Positions 17,858 through 27,153 are shown, counted from the stretch's first letter. The stretch: DNA of 64,000 bases from Leeuwenhoekiella marinoflava DSM 3653 (GCF_900129005.1 NZ_FQUN01000019.1:1-64000); one strand, 5' to 3'. The notes: generated by a model not told the origin, from the sequence alone. Numbers and translations are program-made.

Positions 17858-19258
17858 TTATTTTTTATGCTCGGCAATAAGGCGGTCGCGTTCTTCTTTT
17901 AGGCGGTCGCTTATACCTACTTTATAAATATGCGGATTGTCGAAACGCTTGTATTCATCAGGTAATAAAGCCAATTGCTTTTTGCTGAAGTTAGCAATTT
18001 CTTCAACAGATTTTTTGGGATGATTGCGCTTTCCGTTTTGCATAACCGGTTTAAGTAAAATTTTCTGCTTTAGCGTTGCGATGTTTAGTTTTTTAAAAGG
18101 TTCTACCGGGTGATGCATACGGTCAATATGAGATTCATCAGCCAGACCAATTACATCTGCACCAATTTGCTGACCTTCTTCATTAAAAATTCGATAAACC
18201 TGCTTTTTATGGGGTAACGTCACTTTAGAAATACTTTCTGAAATTTTAATACGTGGTTCTCCATTAGCAAAAGAGAGTTTGTAAACACCGTCTAATGCTC
18301 CGTCAGGCTTGCCAATAACCAGGTTGGTTCCTACACCATAAATATCTATTGGAGCATTTTGATTCTGTAAACTTTGAATAACATATTCATCCAGCTGGTT
18401 GGAGGCAGCGATCTTTACATAGTCCAGACCTGCTGCATCTAGCATTCTGCGGCATTGTTTAGAAAGATAAGCAAGGTCACCGCTGTCTAAACGAATCGCA
18501 AGCAGTTTCTGACCTCTTGATTCCATTTCTTTTGCAATGGTAATTGCATTAGGCATTCCGCTTTTTAAGGTGTCGTACGTGTCTACAAGCAATACGCAAT
18601 TCTTAGGTCTGTTTTCAGCAAAATCTCTAAAAGCAACCAACTCGTCATCATAACTCTGTACAAATGCGTGCGCCATAGTTCCGCTAATGGGAAAACCATA
18701 ATCCCGACCGGTAATCACATTGCTGCTGCCATTAAAACCGCCTACCATAGCTGCACGTGTTGCGTAATACCCGCCCGGTCCCTGAGCTCTGCGTAATCCA
18801 AAATCAAGTAGCGTTTTATTGCCGGATACGTTACGAATACGGCTTGCTTTAGTAGCAATTAGGGTTTGGAAGTTTAAGGTGTTGAGGAGTATGGTTTCAA
18901 TAATTTGTGCTTCGATCAGATTGGCCTCAACTTGCAAAATAGGAGCGGTAGGAAAAACGATTTCGCCTTCAGCCACAGAATTGATAGTTCCGCGGAAGCG
19001 AAAATTCCTTAAATAATTTAAGAATTCCGTTTCAAAATGATGTTGTTTGAGATACTCAATATCCTCATTTGAGAAACGCAAATCTTCTATGATGGAAAGA
19101 ATTTCTTCTAATCCGGCAAAGATTGCATAACCTCCTTTAAACGGAAGTTTTCTGAAAAAGTAATCAAAAACCGCCTGCTGATTTTGGTTTTTATTGAAAT
19201 AGACCTGAGCCATACTTAGCTGATAAAGGTCTGTATAGGTAGCAGTAAATTGAAACAT
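17858..19258 (-). CDS. pncB: Nicotinate phosphoribosyltransferase
   Basis: The 466-residue enzyme makes nicotinate mononucleotide from nicotinate and PRPP (with ATP). Motifs: ATYTDLYQLSMAQVYF at the N-terminus, TKASRIRNVSGNKTLLDFGLRRAQGP, FGFPISGTMAHAF-type segment (GFPISGTMAHAFVQ), LLVDTYDTLKSG, and AIRLDSGDLAYLSK. The ATG at 19258 is preferred to a longer frame from 19288, as the conserved N-terminus starts there. It is the first gene of the NAD-salvage cluster. Confidence 0.95.
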   Translation of the reverse strand: MFQFTATYTDLYQLSMAQVYFNKNQNQQAVFDYFFRKLPFKGGYAIFAGLEEILSIIEDLRFSNEDIEYLKQHHFETEFLNYLRNFRFRGTINSVAEGEIVFPTAPILQVEANLIEAQIIETILLNTLNFQTLIATKASRIRNVSGNKTLLDFGLRRAQGPGGYYATRAAMVGGFNGSSNVITGRDYGFPISGTMAHAFVQSYDDELVAFRDFAENRPKNCVLLVDTYDTLKSGMPNAITIAKEMESRGQKLLAIRLDSGDLAYLSKQCRRMLDAAGLDYVKIAASNQLDEYVIQSLQNQNAPIDIYGVGTNLVIGKPDGALDGVYKLSFANGEPRIKISESISKVTLPHKKQVYRIFNEEGQQIGADVIGLADESHIDRMHHPVEPFKKLNIATLKQKILLKPVMQNGKRNHPKKSVEEIANFSKKQLALLPDEYKRFDNPHIYKVGISDRLKEERDRLIAEHKK

Positions 19259-19382
19259 TGTAATACTTTGGTTAAGTGAATTTACCAATTTATGTATGAA
19301 TCCATATCAATTAGGGGTTAAAGAAACGTTAGAAGTTGAGCAGATGTGGGAATGGGACTTTTTTTTAAAAGTTATTAGGCAA

Positions 19383-19415
19383 TAAAAAACCGCTCTTTAA
19401 AAAGAACGGTTTTGA
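19383..19415 (-). terminator. Probable terminator of htpG
   Basis: Imperfect hairpin: AAAACCG pairs with CGGTTTT, and inner CTTT with AAAG. It has a poly-T flank on the minus strand, about 50 nt past the htpG stop. Confidence 0.65.
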
Positions 19416-19466
19416 TTATGAAGTCAGGATTTTAGATCTAGTGTCTCAAATCTAAGATCTAACTAC

Positions 19467-21356
19467 CTATTTAATCATCTCATAGGAGCGTTTAACAAAG
19501 TTAGTTAAAGCTTCCCCTTTTAGCAAGCCCTGAGATAAACGAGCTAAATCCATAGACTGAGAAATTAAACGTTCTTGTTTTTTCTTAGTTTTTGTACTTA
19601 GTATTTCGTTAACCAGCTCACTATTAGTGTTGATCACAACGTTATACATATCTGGCATGTTACCCATTCCAAACATTCCACCGCCACCACCGGTTGCCTG
19701 CATCTCTTTCATACGACGCATAAACTCAGGCTGTGTGATCATAAAAGGTGCAGCGTTGCTATCCATCGCCTCTAATTTTACAGTATAAGATTTATCTGCA
19801 ATGGTTTCTTCAAGTAGTGTTTTTAGACTTTCTTTTTCTTCGTCAGAAAGTTTAGAAATCTGCTCTTCGTCCTTTTTGATGAGATTGTTTACGTCATCAC
19901 CATCTACACGTACAAAACTTACATTCTCTTTAGAAGTTTCTAGTTTTTGTAGCAAGTGTGAAACGATAGGAGAGTCTAATAAAAGCACTTCATACCCTTT
20001 ATCTTTTGCTGCCTGAATGTACGAATGTTGCGCATCTTGATTAGAAGTATAAAGAATTACAAGTTTTCCGTCTTTATCGGTCTGATTTTCTTTGATCTTT
20101 TCCTGAAGTTCTTCAAATGTGTAATGTGTGCCATCAACAGTAGGATACAATGCAAATGCATCTGCTTTGTCAAAGAATTTATCTTCGCTAAGCATACCAT
20201 ATTCAATAACTACTTTGATGTCGTTCCATTTCTTTTCAAAATCCTCGCGGTCTTCGTTGAAAAGAGACTTCAGTTTATCTGCAACTTTACGGGTGATGTA
20301 ACTCGAAATTTTCTTAACAGCTCCATCAGCCTGAAGGTAAGAGCGAGAAACATTAAGCGGAATGTCTGGTGAGTCAATCACACCACGAAGCATTGTTAAA
20401 AATTCAGGAACGATTCCTTCTACATTATCTGTTACAAAAACCTGATTTTGATACAGCTGAATTTTGTCTTTTTGAATATTCATATCCTGACCTAAACGTG
20501 GGAAATATAAAATACCGGTCAGATTAAATGGATAATCAACATTCAAGTGAATGTGAAAAAGCGGCTCTTCAAACTGCATCGGGTAGAGCTCACGATAAAA
20601 CTCATTGTAGTCTTTCTCTTCAAGATCTGCAGGCTGCTTCGTCCATGCTGGGTTAGGATTGTTGATGATATTATCAACTGTTTTAGTTTCTGCTACTGCA
20701 TCTTCAGCAGCATCTTCCGGTAACGGAAGCGTCTCTTCTTTAGTGCCAAATTTAATCGGCACCGGCATAAACTTGTTGTATTTAGTAAGCAACTCGCTGA
20801 TGCGATTTTCTTCTAAAAATTCTTCAGAATCTTCTGCGATATGCAAGATGATTTCGGTACCTCGCTCTGTTTTATCAGCTGGAGAAATGGTGAACTCAGG
20901 AGAACCGTCACATTCCCACTTTACAGCAGGCTCCTCTTTAAAAGACTTTGTGATGATATCAACTTTACGAGCTACCATAAAGGCAGAGTAAAACCCAAGA
21001 CCAAAATGGCCAATGATTCCGCTATCTTTTGCAGAATCTTTATACTTATCCAAAAACTCTTCGGCTCCAGAAAATGCAACTTCGTTGATGTATTTCTGAA
21101 CTTCCTCTTCAGTCATCCCGATACCTTGATCAATAATGCTTAAGGTTTTTGCATCTTTATCAATCTTAACTTCGATTACAGGATTTCCGTATTCAACGCT
21201 GGCTTCGCCAATGTTTGTTAAGTGTTTTAGTTTTAAAGTGGCATCGGTTGCATTAGAAATTATTTCCCTTAAAAAGATCTCGTGATCACTGTATAAGAAC
21301 TTCTTTATCAGCGGGAAAATGTTCTCAACAGCAACATTGATTTTACCTGTAGACAT
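19467..21356 (-). CDS. htpG: Molecular chaperone HtpG (Hsp90)
   Basis: The 629-residue protein has the GHKL ATPase domain (EIISNATDATLKLKHL, IIDQGIGMT, GHFGLGFYSAFMV), the Hsp90 middle domain (GILYFPRLGQDM; IPLNVSRSYLQ with the catalytic-loop Arg) and a dimerisation domain with a short Gly/Met-rich insert (GGGGGMFGMGNMPD). It is a cytoplasmic protein-folding chaperone. Its 5' region holds a small inverted repeat (CCGATT, 5 nt, AATCGG at 21380-21396), which could be regulatory or chance. It is monocistronic. Confidence 0.97.
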   Translation of the reverse strand: MSTGKINVAVENIFPLIKKFLYSDHEIFLREIISNATDATLKLKHLTNIGEASVEYGNPVIEVKIDKDAKTLSIIDQGIGMTEEEVQKYINEVAFSGAEEFLDKYKDSAKDSGIIGHFGLGFYSAFMVARKVDIITKSFKEEPAVKWECDGSPEFTISPADKTERGTEIILHIAEDSEEFLEENRISELLTKYNKFMPVPIKFGTKEETLPLPEDAAEDAVAETKTVDNIINNPNPAWTKQPADLEEKDYNEFYRELYPMQFEEPLFHIHLNVDYPFNLTGILYFPRLGQDMNIQKDKIQLYQNQVFVTDNVEGIVPEFLTMLRGVIDSPDIPLNVSRSYLQADGAVKKISSYITRKVADKLKSLFNEDREDFEKKWNDIKVVIEYGMLSEDKFFDKADAFALYPTVDGTHYTFEELQEKIKENQTDKDGKLVILYTSNQDAQHSYIQAAKDKGYEVLLLDSPIVSHLLQKLETSKENVSFVRVDGDDVNNLIKKDEEQISKLSDEEKESLKTLLEETIADKSYTVKLEAMDSNAAPFMITQPEFMRRMKEMQATGGGGGMFGMGNMPDMYNVVINTNSELVNEILSTKTKKKQERLISQSMDLARLSQGLLKGEALTNFVKRSYEMIK

Positions 21357-21542
21357 AGTGTTATGTAATTTTTTAATTACCGATTAAATAAATCGGATTG
21401 TATGATTTTAATGATATGGTTTGCATTGCAGCAAATCTGCAAGCTAAGAGTCAAAAAAAGTACCAAAGGCAGGTGTGTGACAAACTGACACAACTTTCAT
21501 TTTTACTGAAAGAACTTTAACGTAAGGTTTTGTTTAGGGATT

Positions 21543-21572
21543 TTGACATAAACTTAAACAAGTTTAAATTTA
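21543..21572 (+). promoter_or_regulatory. Promoter and candidate operator of the TetR-ABC1 pair
   Basis: TTG at 21543-21545, a 19-nt spacer, then TAAATTTA at 21565-21572 (one mismatch to TAnnTTTG). Between them lies a perfect 7-bp-arm palindrome, TAAACTT-AAAC-AAGTTTA (21549-21566). This is the position expected for a TetR dimer to block the promoter. Confidence 0.5.
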
Positions 21573-21593
21573 CATATATAAACTACTTAAATT

Positions 21594-22280
21594 ATGGCAA
21601 CTACCAAAAAGACAACTCCAACCAAAAAGAAACAAGAATTGACTCAGGAAAGCGTGATGACGATGTATATGGAGTATGTTTTAGAACAGGGCAAGCGACC
21701 AGCTTCAGTATTTAAGTTTTGTAAAGATCACGGTATTGAAGAAGGAGCTTTCTATAATTTTTTTGGTTCTTTTCAAGGGATTCGCGAAACAATTTGGGTC
21801 GCATTTTTTGACAATACTATTGCTGTACTGCACAAAAATAAAGAGTATGCTATATACCCTAACCGGGAAAAGATGCTTTCATTCTTTTACACCTTTTTTG
21901 AAGTTTTAACAGCAAATAGAAGTTATGTTCTTTTCGCTTTGTTAGAGCAAAAAGATAGCCTTAAGAGTTTAGGTCAGCTTAGAGATTTACGATTAAGGAT
22001 TAGAGATTATGCAAAAGATCTTATTGAGCAAGCAAATGATGAGAAATCATCAAGACTTACAAAAAATCCTGTATCAGTCTTCAGTGAGGGAGCTTGGTTA
22101 CAAACTTTATTCCTCTTAAAATATTGGATGGATGATAATTCAGCACGTTTTGAAAAAACAGATGTTGCGATTGAAAAATCCGTAAATGCCATTTTTGACG
22201 TATTTAATACAACACCCCTAGAAAGTGTTCTCGATTTTGGGAAGTTTTTATTTAAAGAGAATTTTTCAAGATCTAAATAA
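21594..22280 (+). CDS. TetR family transcriptional regulator
   Basis: The 228-residue protein has a Lys/Thr-rich N-terminal tail and a TetR HTH (about 20-65; VFKFCKDHGIEEGAFYNFFG carries the recognition helix with the usual Y-x-F/Y-F ending). A helical ligand-binding domain follows. It lies 6 nt upstream of an ABC1/UbiB-family kinase gene on the same strand. A palindrome between its own promoter boxes suggests autoregulation. The effector is unknown. Confidence 0.88.
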   Translation: MATTKKTTPTKKKQELTQESVMTMYMEYVLEQGKRPASVFKFCKDHGIEEGAFYNFFGSFQGIRETIWVAFFDNTIAVLHKNKEYAIYPNREKMLSFFYTFFEVLTANRSYVLFALLEQKDSLKSLGQLRDLRLRIRDYAKDLIEQANDEKSSRLTKNPVSVFSEGAWLQTLFLLKYWMDDNSARFEKTDVAIEKSVNAIFDVFNTTPLESVLDFGKFLFKENFSRSK

Positions 22281-22286
22281 GCGCTC

Positions 22287-23600
22287 ATGAAAACGATTGA
22301 CTATATCCCGACTAATAAGTTACAACGTGCTTCTAAGCTGGTGAAAACCGGTGTAAAAGTGGGAGGTAATTATGCTAAATACTATGGGAAGAAAGCGTTT
22401 AATAATAAACTTACCCGTGAAGAACTAGACGATGATAATGCAGAAGATATTTACGACGGACTTAAAAGTTTAAAGGGAAGTGCGCTTAAAGTAGCTCAAA
22501 TGTTGAGTATGGAGAAGAATATTCTTCCTAAAGCTTATGTTGAGAAATTTTCGCTCTCGCAGTTTTCGGTACCGCCGCTTTCTGCAGCCTTAGTTAGAAA
22601 AACTTTTAAAAAATATTTAGATAAATATCCGGAAGCGGTATACGATACGTTTACAACCCAAAGTATAAACGCCGCAAGCATCGGTCAGGTGCATCAGGCG
22701 ACAAAAGATGGGAAAAAACTTGCTGTGAAAATTCAATATCCCGGGGTTGCAGACAGTATCAGTAGTGATTTGGCTCTAGTGAAGCCAATTGCCAGCCGGA
22801 TGTTTAATCTAAAAGGAAAGGATAAGGAGAAGTATTTTAAGGAAGTAGAAGATAAACTTCTTGAAGAAACAGATTATATTCTCGAAGTTAAGCAGAGTCA
22901 GGAAATTACTGAAAAATGTAGTGTGATTCCTAATCTTAAATTTCCTAAGTATTATCCGGAATTGTCTAGCGAGCGTATCATTACGATGGACTGGATGGTA
23001 GGCGAGCATCTGAGTGAATTTACAGCTCATAATACAGATCAAAAAGCCGCTGATAAAATAGGCCAGGCTTTGTGGGATTTTTATATGTATCAAATGCATC
23101 ACTTGAAGCAAGTTCATGCAGATCCACATCCCGGTAATTTCTTGGTGGATAAAGCCCATAATCTTATTGCTATAGATTTTGGTTGTATAAAGAAAGTACC
23201 TGAAGAATTTTACACACCGTATTTTGAATTGGCAGAGCCGGAAAACATCAACAATTCAGATGTTTTTATGACAAAAATGTTTGAGTTAGAAATCCTAAGG
23301 AAGGACGATTCCCCTGAAGAAATTAAATTCTTTTCAGAATTGTTTCACGAGATGTTGAGTTTGTTTACAAAACCTTTTCATCTAGAAGACTTTGATTTTA
23401 GTGATGAAAGCTTTTTTGCTCAAATCGCAGATCTGAGTGATAAGTATTCAAAAGACACGCAACTTCGTAAAATGAATGGGAATAGAGGTAGCAAACACTT
23501 TTTATACATCAACCGTACGTTCTTTGGTTTGTATAACCTGATGCACGATTTAGGGGCAAAAATAAAGGTAAATAACTATAAGAATTATTTAGATAAATAG
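22287..23600 (+). CDS. ABC1/UbiB (AarF) family atypical kinase
   Basis: The 437-residue protein has the family's KxGQ-like segment (LKGSALKVAQMLSMEKN, with A in place of G), the Ala-rich nucleotide loop AASIGQVHQA, the invariant Lys in KLAVKIQYPG, the catalytic loop VHADPHPGNFLV and the metal-binding IAIDFG. These kinase-like proteins act in isoprenoid-quinone or lipid homeostasis; known members have weak ATPase activity. No C-terminal membrane helix is evident. It is co-transcribed with the preceding TetR gene. Confidence 0.92.
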   Translation: MKTIDYIPTNKLQRASKLVKTGVKVGGNYAKYYGKKAFNNKLTREELDDDNAEDIYDGLKSLKGSALKVAQMLSMEKNILPKAYVEKFSLSQFSVPPLSAALVRKTFKKYLDKYPEAVYDTFTTQSINAASIGQVHQATKDGKKLAVKIQYPGVADSISSDLALVKPIASRMFNLKGKDKEKYFKEVEDKLLEETDYILEVKQSQEITEKCSVIPNLKFPKYYPELSSERIITMDWMVGEHLSEFTAHNTDQKAADKIGQALWDFYMYQMHHLKQVHADPHPGNFLVDKAHNLIAIDFGCIKKVPEEFYTPYFELAEPENINNSDVFMTKMFELEILRKDDSPEEIKFFSELFHEMLSLFTKPFHLEDFDFSDESFFAQIADLSDKYSKDTQLRKMNGNRGSKHFLYINRTFFGLYNLMHDLGAKIKVNNYKNYLDK

Positions 23601-23628
23601 TTAGTAAGACTATTGGTTAGGTTGTTTG

Positions 23629-23662
23629 GAGAGGCGTACTTTTTGGTTGGAGTGCGCCTCTC
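23629..23662 (+). terminator. Terminator after the TetR-ABC1 operon
   Basis: Hairpin GAGAGGCGTACT/AGTGCGCCTCTC with a 10-nt loop and a T-rich 3' flank. Confidence 0.75.
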
Positions 23663-23680
23663 TTATTTTTAGCAGTGTGC

Positions 23681-24502
23681 TTAATTGAGTATAAATTCTT
23701 CTAAAGTTTTTGCTACGGCGTGTTCTTTATTAGTAAACGCACTTACGTGATCTGCAACATCTTTAACTTCTTGGGTAGCATTCGCAACAGCTACTCCAAA
23801 ACCAACCTTTTTTATCATCGTCGTATCGTTAAAGTTATCCCCAAAGGCAATAACTTGGTTGAGAGAAAGTTGGTACTTTTTTTCAATCAATTCGTCTAGT
23901 GCACTGCTTTTATCGATGTTTTTAGGTGTTATCTCAACATAAACATCCTTAGATCTGTAAAAATGCGCTTCGTTACCGTGCTTTTCTTGTAAAACCTCTA
24001 TAAGACTATCTAAAGCTTGTGGAGAACCCATACACATAATTTTATGCGGCTGCTCATCAATCGCTTCCAGAACTGCTATATGCTCGTTAATGGGGGTTAG
24101 GACAGGTTCTACTCGGGTGCTTCGTATTTCACGTAACGTCCAATAATCTACTTTTGCGGTACGCCACGTATCGGTACAATAGGTGCTGATGTTGTAATCA
24201 TACTCTTTTTGATGTTCGATAACTGTTGCTAGAAAATCAAGGGAAACAGTATGGCTTCTCAGTTTTGTACCGTTAGCGTCTAAGACCAATCCGCCATTAT
24301 AGCTGATTATAGGGCTGCCTAATCGGTTTAATTTTTCTTGCAAATAGTACATTGCAGAAGGCATTCTTGATGAAGCCAGAATCACCGGAAAGTCTGCTGG
24401 TAACTTATTTATTGCTGAAGCTGTTTCGGGAGCTATATCGCGTTTTGCGTTGAGAAGGGTGCCGTCTATGTCAGAGCATAGCAGTTTAATTTGATCTTTC
24501 AT
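23681..24502 (-). CDS. HAD superfamily Cof-type phosphatase
   Basis: The 273-residue protein has HAD motif I (LLCSDIDGTLL), motif II (VILASSRMP), a C2-type cap (about 85-185) and motifs III/IV (KSSALDEL; IAFGDNFNDTTMI). Cof-type enzymes dephosphorylate small sugars or cofactors such as FMN or pyridoxal phosphate; the substrate is not predictable. A -7 element lies just upstream. Confidence 0.9.
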   Translation of the reverse strand: MKDQIKLLCSDIDGTLLNAKRDIAPETASAINKLPADFPVILASSRMPSAMYYLQEKLNRLGSPIISYNGGLVLDANGTKLRSHTVSLDFLATVIEHQKEYDYNISTYCTDTWRTAKVDYWTLREIRSTRVEPVLTPINEHIAVLEAIDEQPHKIMCMGSPQALDSLIEVLQEKHGNEAHFYRSKDVYVEITPKNIDKSSALDELIEKKYQLSLNQVIAFGDNFNDTTMIKKVGFGVAVANATQEVKDVADHVSAFTNKEHAVAKTLEEFILN

Positions 24503-24506
24503 CTTG

Positions 24507-24514
24507 CAAAGATA
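24507..24514 (-). promoter_or_regulatory. -7 promoter element (TATCTTTG) of the HAD gene
   Basis: Exact TAnnTTTG on the minus strand, only 4 nt before the ATG at 24502; implies a nearly leaderless transcript if used. Confidence 0.4.
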
Positions 24515-24591
24515 AATGAAGCAAATTTCCTAAAGAAAATTCTGAAGGCTCTTGTTTGCTTGATTCTTGAGAATTTAATGTTGAGGTAAGG

Positions 24592-25068
24592 CTACTTTCT
24601 TTTTACTGCCAGCGCTACTAATGCACTCAATACTAAACCAAAAGTGAGACTGCTAACTACAGATTGTATGATATAGCTCTGTAAGTTGAAAAATGTTTCG
24701 GCTTCTTCGGGAGAAGTTTTACCGGTTTCAATGGCATAAGCAATGACGTTTTTGAAGTAATACGGAGTAATAAAAGTGCTAATTATATATTGAGCGGGAG
24801 CTGCTAATACAGCTATAAATGCAGTAAAAATAAGCCCTGATATAAAGGCTTGTTGGAAACTGATGATTCCGCCGTAGAAATTATTACGTTTATCGCTCAA
24901 GGCGAAATAGTAGAACACCACCGCTGGAATATAGAATAAAAGGGTATAGATGTGATGCATAGCTATATGCTCATCGTGCCAGCCCATCAGCCGTTCAAAG
25001 ATCATCCACACCAATAGAAAGATGGTGTAGATAACAGCCCATTTTAATTCAAGTCGGTAATTATTCAT
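24592..25068 (-). CDS. DUF4199-type membrane protein
   Basis: The 158-residue protein has four predicted membrane helices (about 10-26, 38-56, 70-95, 130-152). The conserved start (LELKWAVIYTIFLLVWMIFE) and GGIISFQQAFISGL fit the Bacteroidetes DUF4199 family. Function unknown. The C-terminus is basic (KRK) on the cytoplasmic side. Confidence 0.8.
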   Translation of the reverse strand: MNNYRLELKWAVIYTIFLLVWMIFERLMGWHDEHIAMHHIYTLLFYIPAVVFYYFALSDKRNNFYGGIISFQQAFISGLIFTAFIAVLAAPAQYIISTFITPYYFKNVIAYAIETGKTSPEEAETFFNLQSYIIQSVVSSLTFGLVLSALVALAVKRK

Positions 25069-25141
25069 AGATATCCTTCAATACAAAAGATGAAGGTACT
25101 GTAAATCCTGTAAAAAGTAAAGGGCTCGCAGGTGATAAAAC

Positions 25142-25498
25142 TTAATAAAAGGCCTTAGCCTTTTTAGAGCTTTTGACTTGCTTTTTGATATCGTATCCTA
25201 AATTACGCAGACTGTTTTCCCAGTCTAATCTTGCGTAGTGATCAGTACTGCGATTATTCTTAAGGTATTTAATGCGTTGCAAAATGCTTTGAATAAAAAA
25301 GCAATCAGTTTTGGTTAGTTCGTCTGTAGATTTCATTAAAATCATCAACAATCTATTAGATTGATCCAAAGATGGAGCGTCTTTATAATTGGCCACGGTA
25401 ATAGGCGCGATATCGGTTCGTAACCAGGCGCGTAGTTCTACCGCAGTCATATTTGTAGACTGTAATAACTCGTTGTGTAGACGTTCTTTAGAAAACAA
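25142..25498 (-). CDS. Small DUF3140-like protein (TTG start)
   Basis: The 118-residue soluble protein has NMTAVELRAWLRT near the N-terminus and DWENSLRNLGYDIKK near the C-terminus, which resembles the DUF3140 pattern (NMTxxEL..WL and W..SL.NWGHD). This assignment is tentative. The start is a TTG at 25498, 20 nt after a TAnnTTTG element; the first in-frame ATG (25450) would cut off the start of the conserved motif. Function unknown. Confidence 0.62.
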   Translation of the reverse strand: MFSKERLHNELLQSTNMTAVELRAWLRTDIAPITVANYKDAPSLDQSNRLLMILMKSTDELTKTDCFFIQSILQRIKYLKNNRSTDHYARLDWENSLRNLGYDIKKQVKSSKKAKAFY

Positions 25499-25518
25499 TA
25501 TACTATAATTTTAGGTGG

Positions 25519-25546
25519 CAAAGCTAGCGGTATTCGCAAAGCTCAA
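25519..25546 (-). promoter_or_regulatory. Promoter of the DUF3140-like gene
   Basis: Minus-strand TTG (25546-25544), 17-nt spacer, TAGCTTTG (25526-25519): a full Bacteroidetes consensus. Confidence 0.55.
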
Positions 25547-25596
25547 AAAGGCTGCAATATTAAGTTTATGTAAAGAATATGCAATAGGATTTTCGA

Positions 25597-26205
25597 TTAA
25601 TTTTCAGGCTCGTTATCAGATCCTAAAACTTGATACTGAATGGGTTTAAACGTTCCTCCGTTGCTGTCTTCTGCACTGCAAGCTGTCATACCGATTATTA
25701 GATTCATTTGAGCTTCAAAAAGCACATAATCACCAGCTGTACTCGTAGGAGGTAAAACCGAAAGTTTGCCATCTTTCTCAAATTGAACATTCATAAAAAT
25801 ATTAAATGCAGTGGGAATATCGTCCGGTTTAATCCCAAAGCGTTCCAGATTGGTGTACAAATTTTCAAAACAACTGGGGTGATACCCGTCGTAATTATAC
25901 ATTATCTGGAAGGTTTCCGGGCTGCAAGGAGCGAGTAAGATGTCATTGCGACGATTTGTATCTTTAATGATTTTCATCATTTTTCTACTGCGGTTACTCC
26001 ATAGAAAATTATTTTCAGAAATCAAGATGGACTCTTCAAAATCCATCGTTTTACCTGCGGAAATTTTTTCACGAATATCAGTTTCATTAAAGAGGACAAG
26101 GTCGCTTAATTGACCACCTTTTGGATCTATTACTTTAAGCAGTTGCCCTTTCTATAGTTTAAAAGCACTTCCTGTTTGTTTTTTAATGGTAATTAATTCA
26201 CTCAT
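25597..26205 (-). pseudogene. DUF1989 / urea carboxylase-associated protein gene, interrupted by in-frame TAG
   Basis: The frame from ATG 26205 reads MSELITIKKQTGSAFKL, then TAG (26154-26152), then continues in the same frame KGQLLKVIDPKGGQLSDLVLF and on to the natural stop at 25597. The family motif KGQ-x-L-x-V-I-D is split from its start by the stop. The distal 149 residues (from an internal ATG at 26046) hold the rest of the DUF1989 domain (LLAPCSPETF, DYVLFEAQMNLIIGMTACS). No frameshift is seen. Most likely a Lys codon (AAG) became TAG. The next gene upstream, 3 nt away, carries a similar lesion. DUF1989 proteins often accompany urea or guanidine metabolism. Confidence 0.82.
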
Positions 26206-26208
26206 AAT

Positions 26209-26925
26209 TTATAGGATTGCTAGATTTTTATTTAAAAAGGGGCATTTCCAAGAATTAGCAACTGCACGCCCGCTGTATTGATTAGCTTCACTTTGCTTTC
26301 CGAAGTCTTTAAGCATCGGATTGATGCTGCCATTTATCTCTGCATCGCGTTGACGAATACGGTCTCTTACATTGTCGTAAACGTTCATTGTTCTCAACTT
26401 TTCAAACTGCCAATGTAGATTGAAAACCAAAGTCGTAAATGGAGCTTTTCGAGCATTTCTTGAACTATTAGGATGCATTCCTACGATATAAAATGAAACG
26501 CCGTTAAGACTAAAACTAAACTCAGTATCATCAGGATTACTACTGACCGAAGCATCCCAATCTTCAGAATCCAGATCGTGCAATAATTGTAGCTGTTTCC
26601 AAAGCGCTTTTTCAAAACTACGCTCATCTTCTGATGGATGATTTGGAAATATAGCAATTAGTGTTTCAAAATCATTGTTTTCGAATTGATACAATTGAAT
26701 GTAATTTTTGACAGCTTCTAGTAATCTTGAAGTTACAGAAGTTGAATTTAAGCACTCTTTAAATACTTAAAAATTGACTGATTTTTGTTTGAATGTGGTT
26801 TGCGCCATAACACACGGGTGATCATTTTTTAAAATAAAATCTTCAAACTCCTGGTAATAATTAGATGTGGTACTAAAATTAGTAGTAGAGCTTATAGTAT
26901 TTCCTCTTACCTCGGAAGCTGTCAT
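26209..26925 (-). pseudogene. YqcI/YcgG (GntA-like heme N-hydroxylase) gene, interrupted by in-frame TAA
   Basis: The frame from ATG 26925 encodes YYQEFEDFILKNDHPCVMAQ and KQKSVNF, then meets TAA at 26769-26767, then continues in frame VFKECLNSTSVTSRLLEAV and through the conserved core SSNPDDTEFSFSLNGVSFY, VGMHPNSSRNARKAPF, QYSGRAV and WKCPF to the stop at 26209. The pieces together give a full-length YqcI/YcgG protein; this family includes GntA, the heme-dependent N-hydroxylase of guanitoxin synthesis. Only one base change (for example AAA to TAA) separates it from an intact gene. The distal part lacks an ATG start (only TTG at 26694). Confidence 0.82.
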
Positions 26926-27096
26926 AGATATTAGTGTTATTAAAATGGAGTAGTGAGATTCACCCCAATAATTATTATCTAAAACTATATAGTATTATTG
27001 TAAAGAAAATATGTCTTAACAAAGATTGGCACGAGCTTTAATAAATATTTATAGCTTTTGAACTGATATAAGTAAAAGTTTGTTGGACTAAGGATC

Positions 27097-27128
27097 AAAA
27101 AAAAGGCTTGCGATAACGCAAACCTCTT
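27097..27128 (-). terminator. Terminator of secA
   Basis: Hairpin AGGTTTGCG/CGCAAGCCT on the minus strand (one mismatch, 4-nt loop) followed by eight or more T. Confidence 0.75.
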
Positions 27129-27153
27129 TAATGTAATTATTATGAGTTATTTT

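Noticed and set aside
19801-21143. Several plus-strand ORFs opposite htpG
   Set aside because: They are antisense shadows of a strongly conserved gene, with no protein-like composition or own start signals.
21380-21396. CCGATT/AATCGG inverted repeat upstream of htpG as a heat-shock operator
   Set aside because: Short arms in AT-rich DNA and no match to a known heat-shock operator; kept only as a remark.
25597-26046. The 149-residue ORF as a complete DUF1989 protein
   Set aside because: Conserved family residues lie upstream in the same frame, before and after the TAG, so the ORF is the distal part of a longer gene.
25597-26925. Stop-codon recoding (selenocysteine, pyrrolysine or alternative code) in the GntA-like and DUF1989 genes
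   Set aside because: The two stops are different codons (TAA and TAG), the families do not use Sec or Pyl there, and all other genes use both as normal stops.
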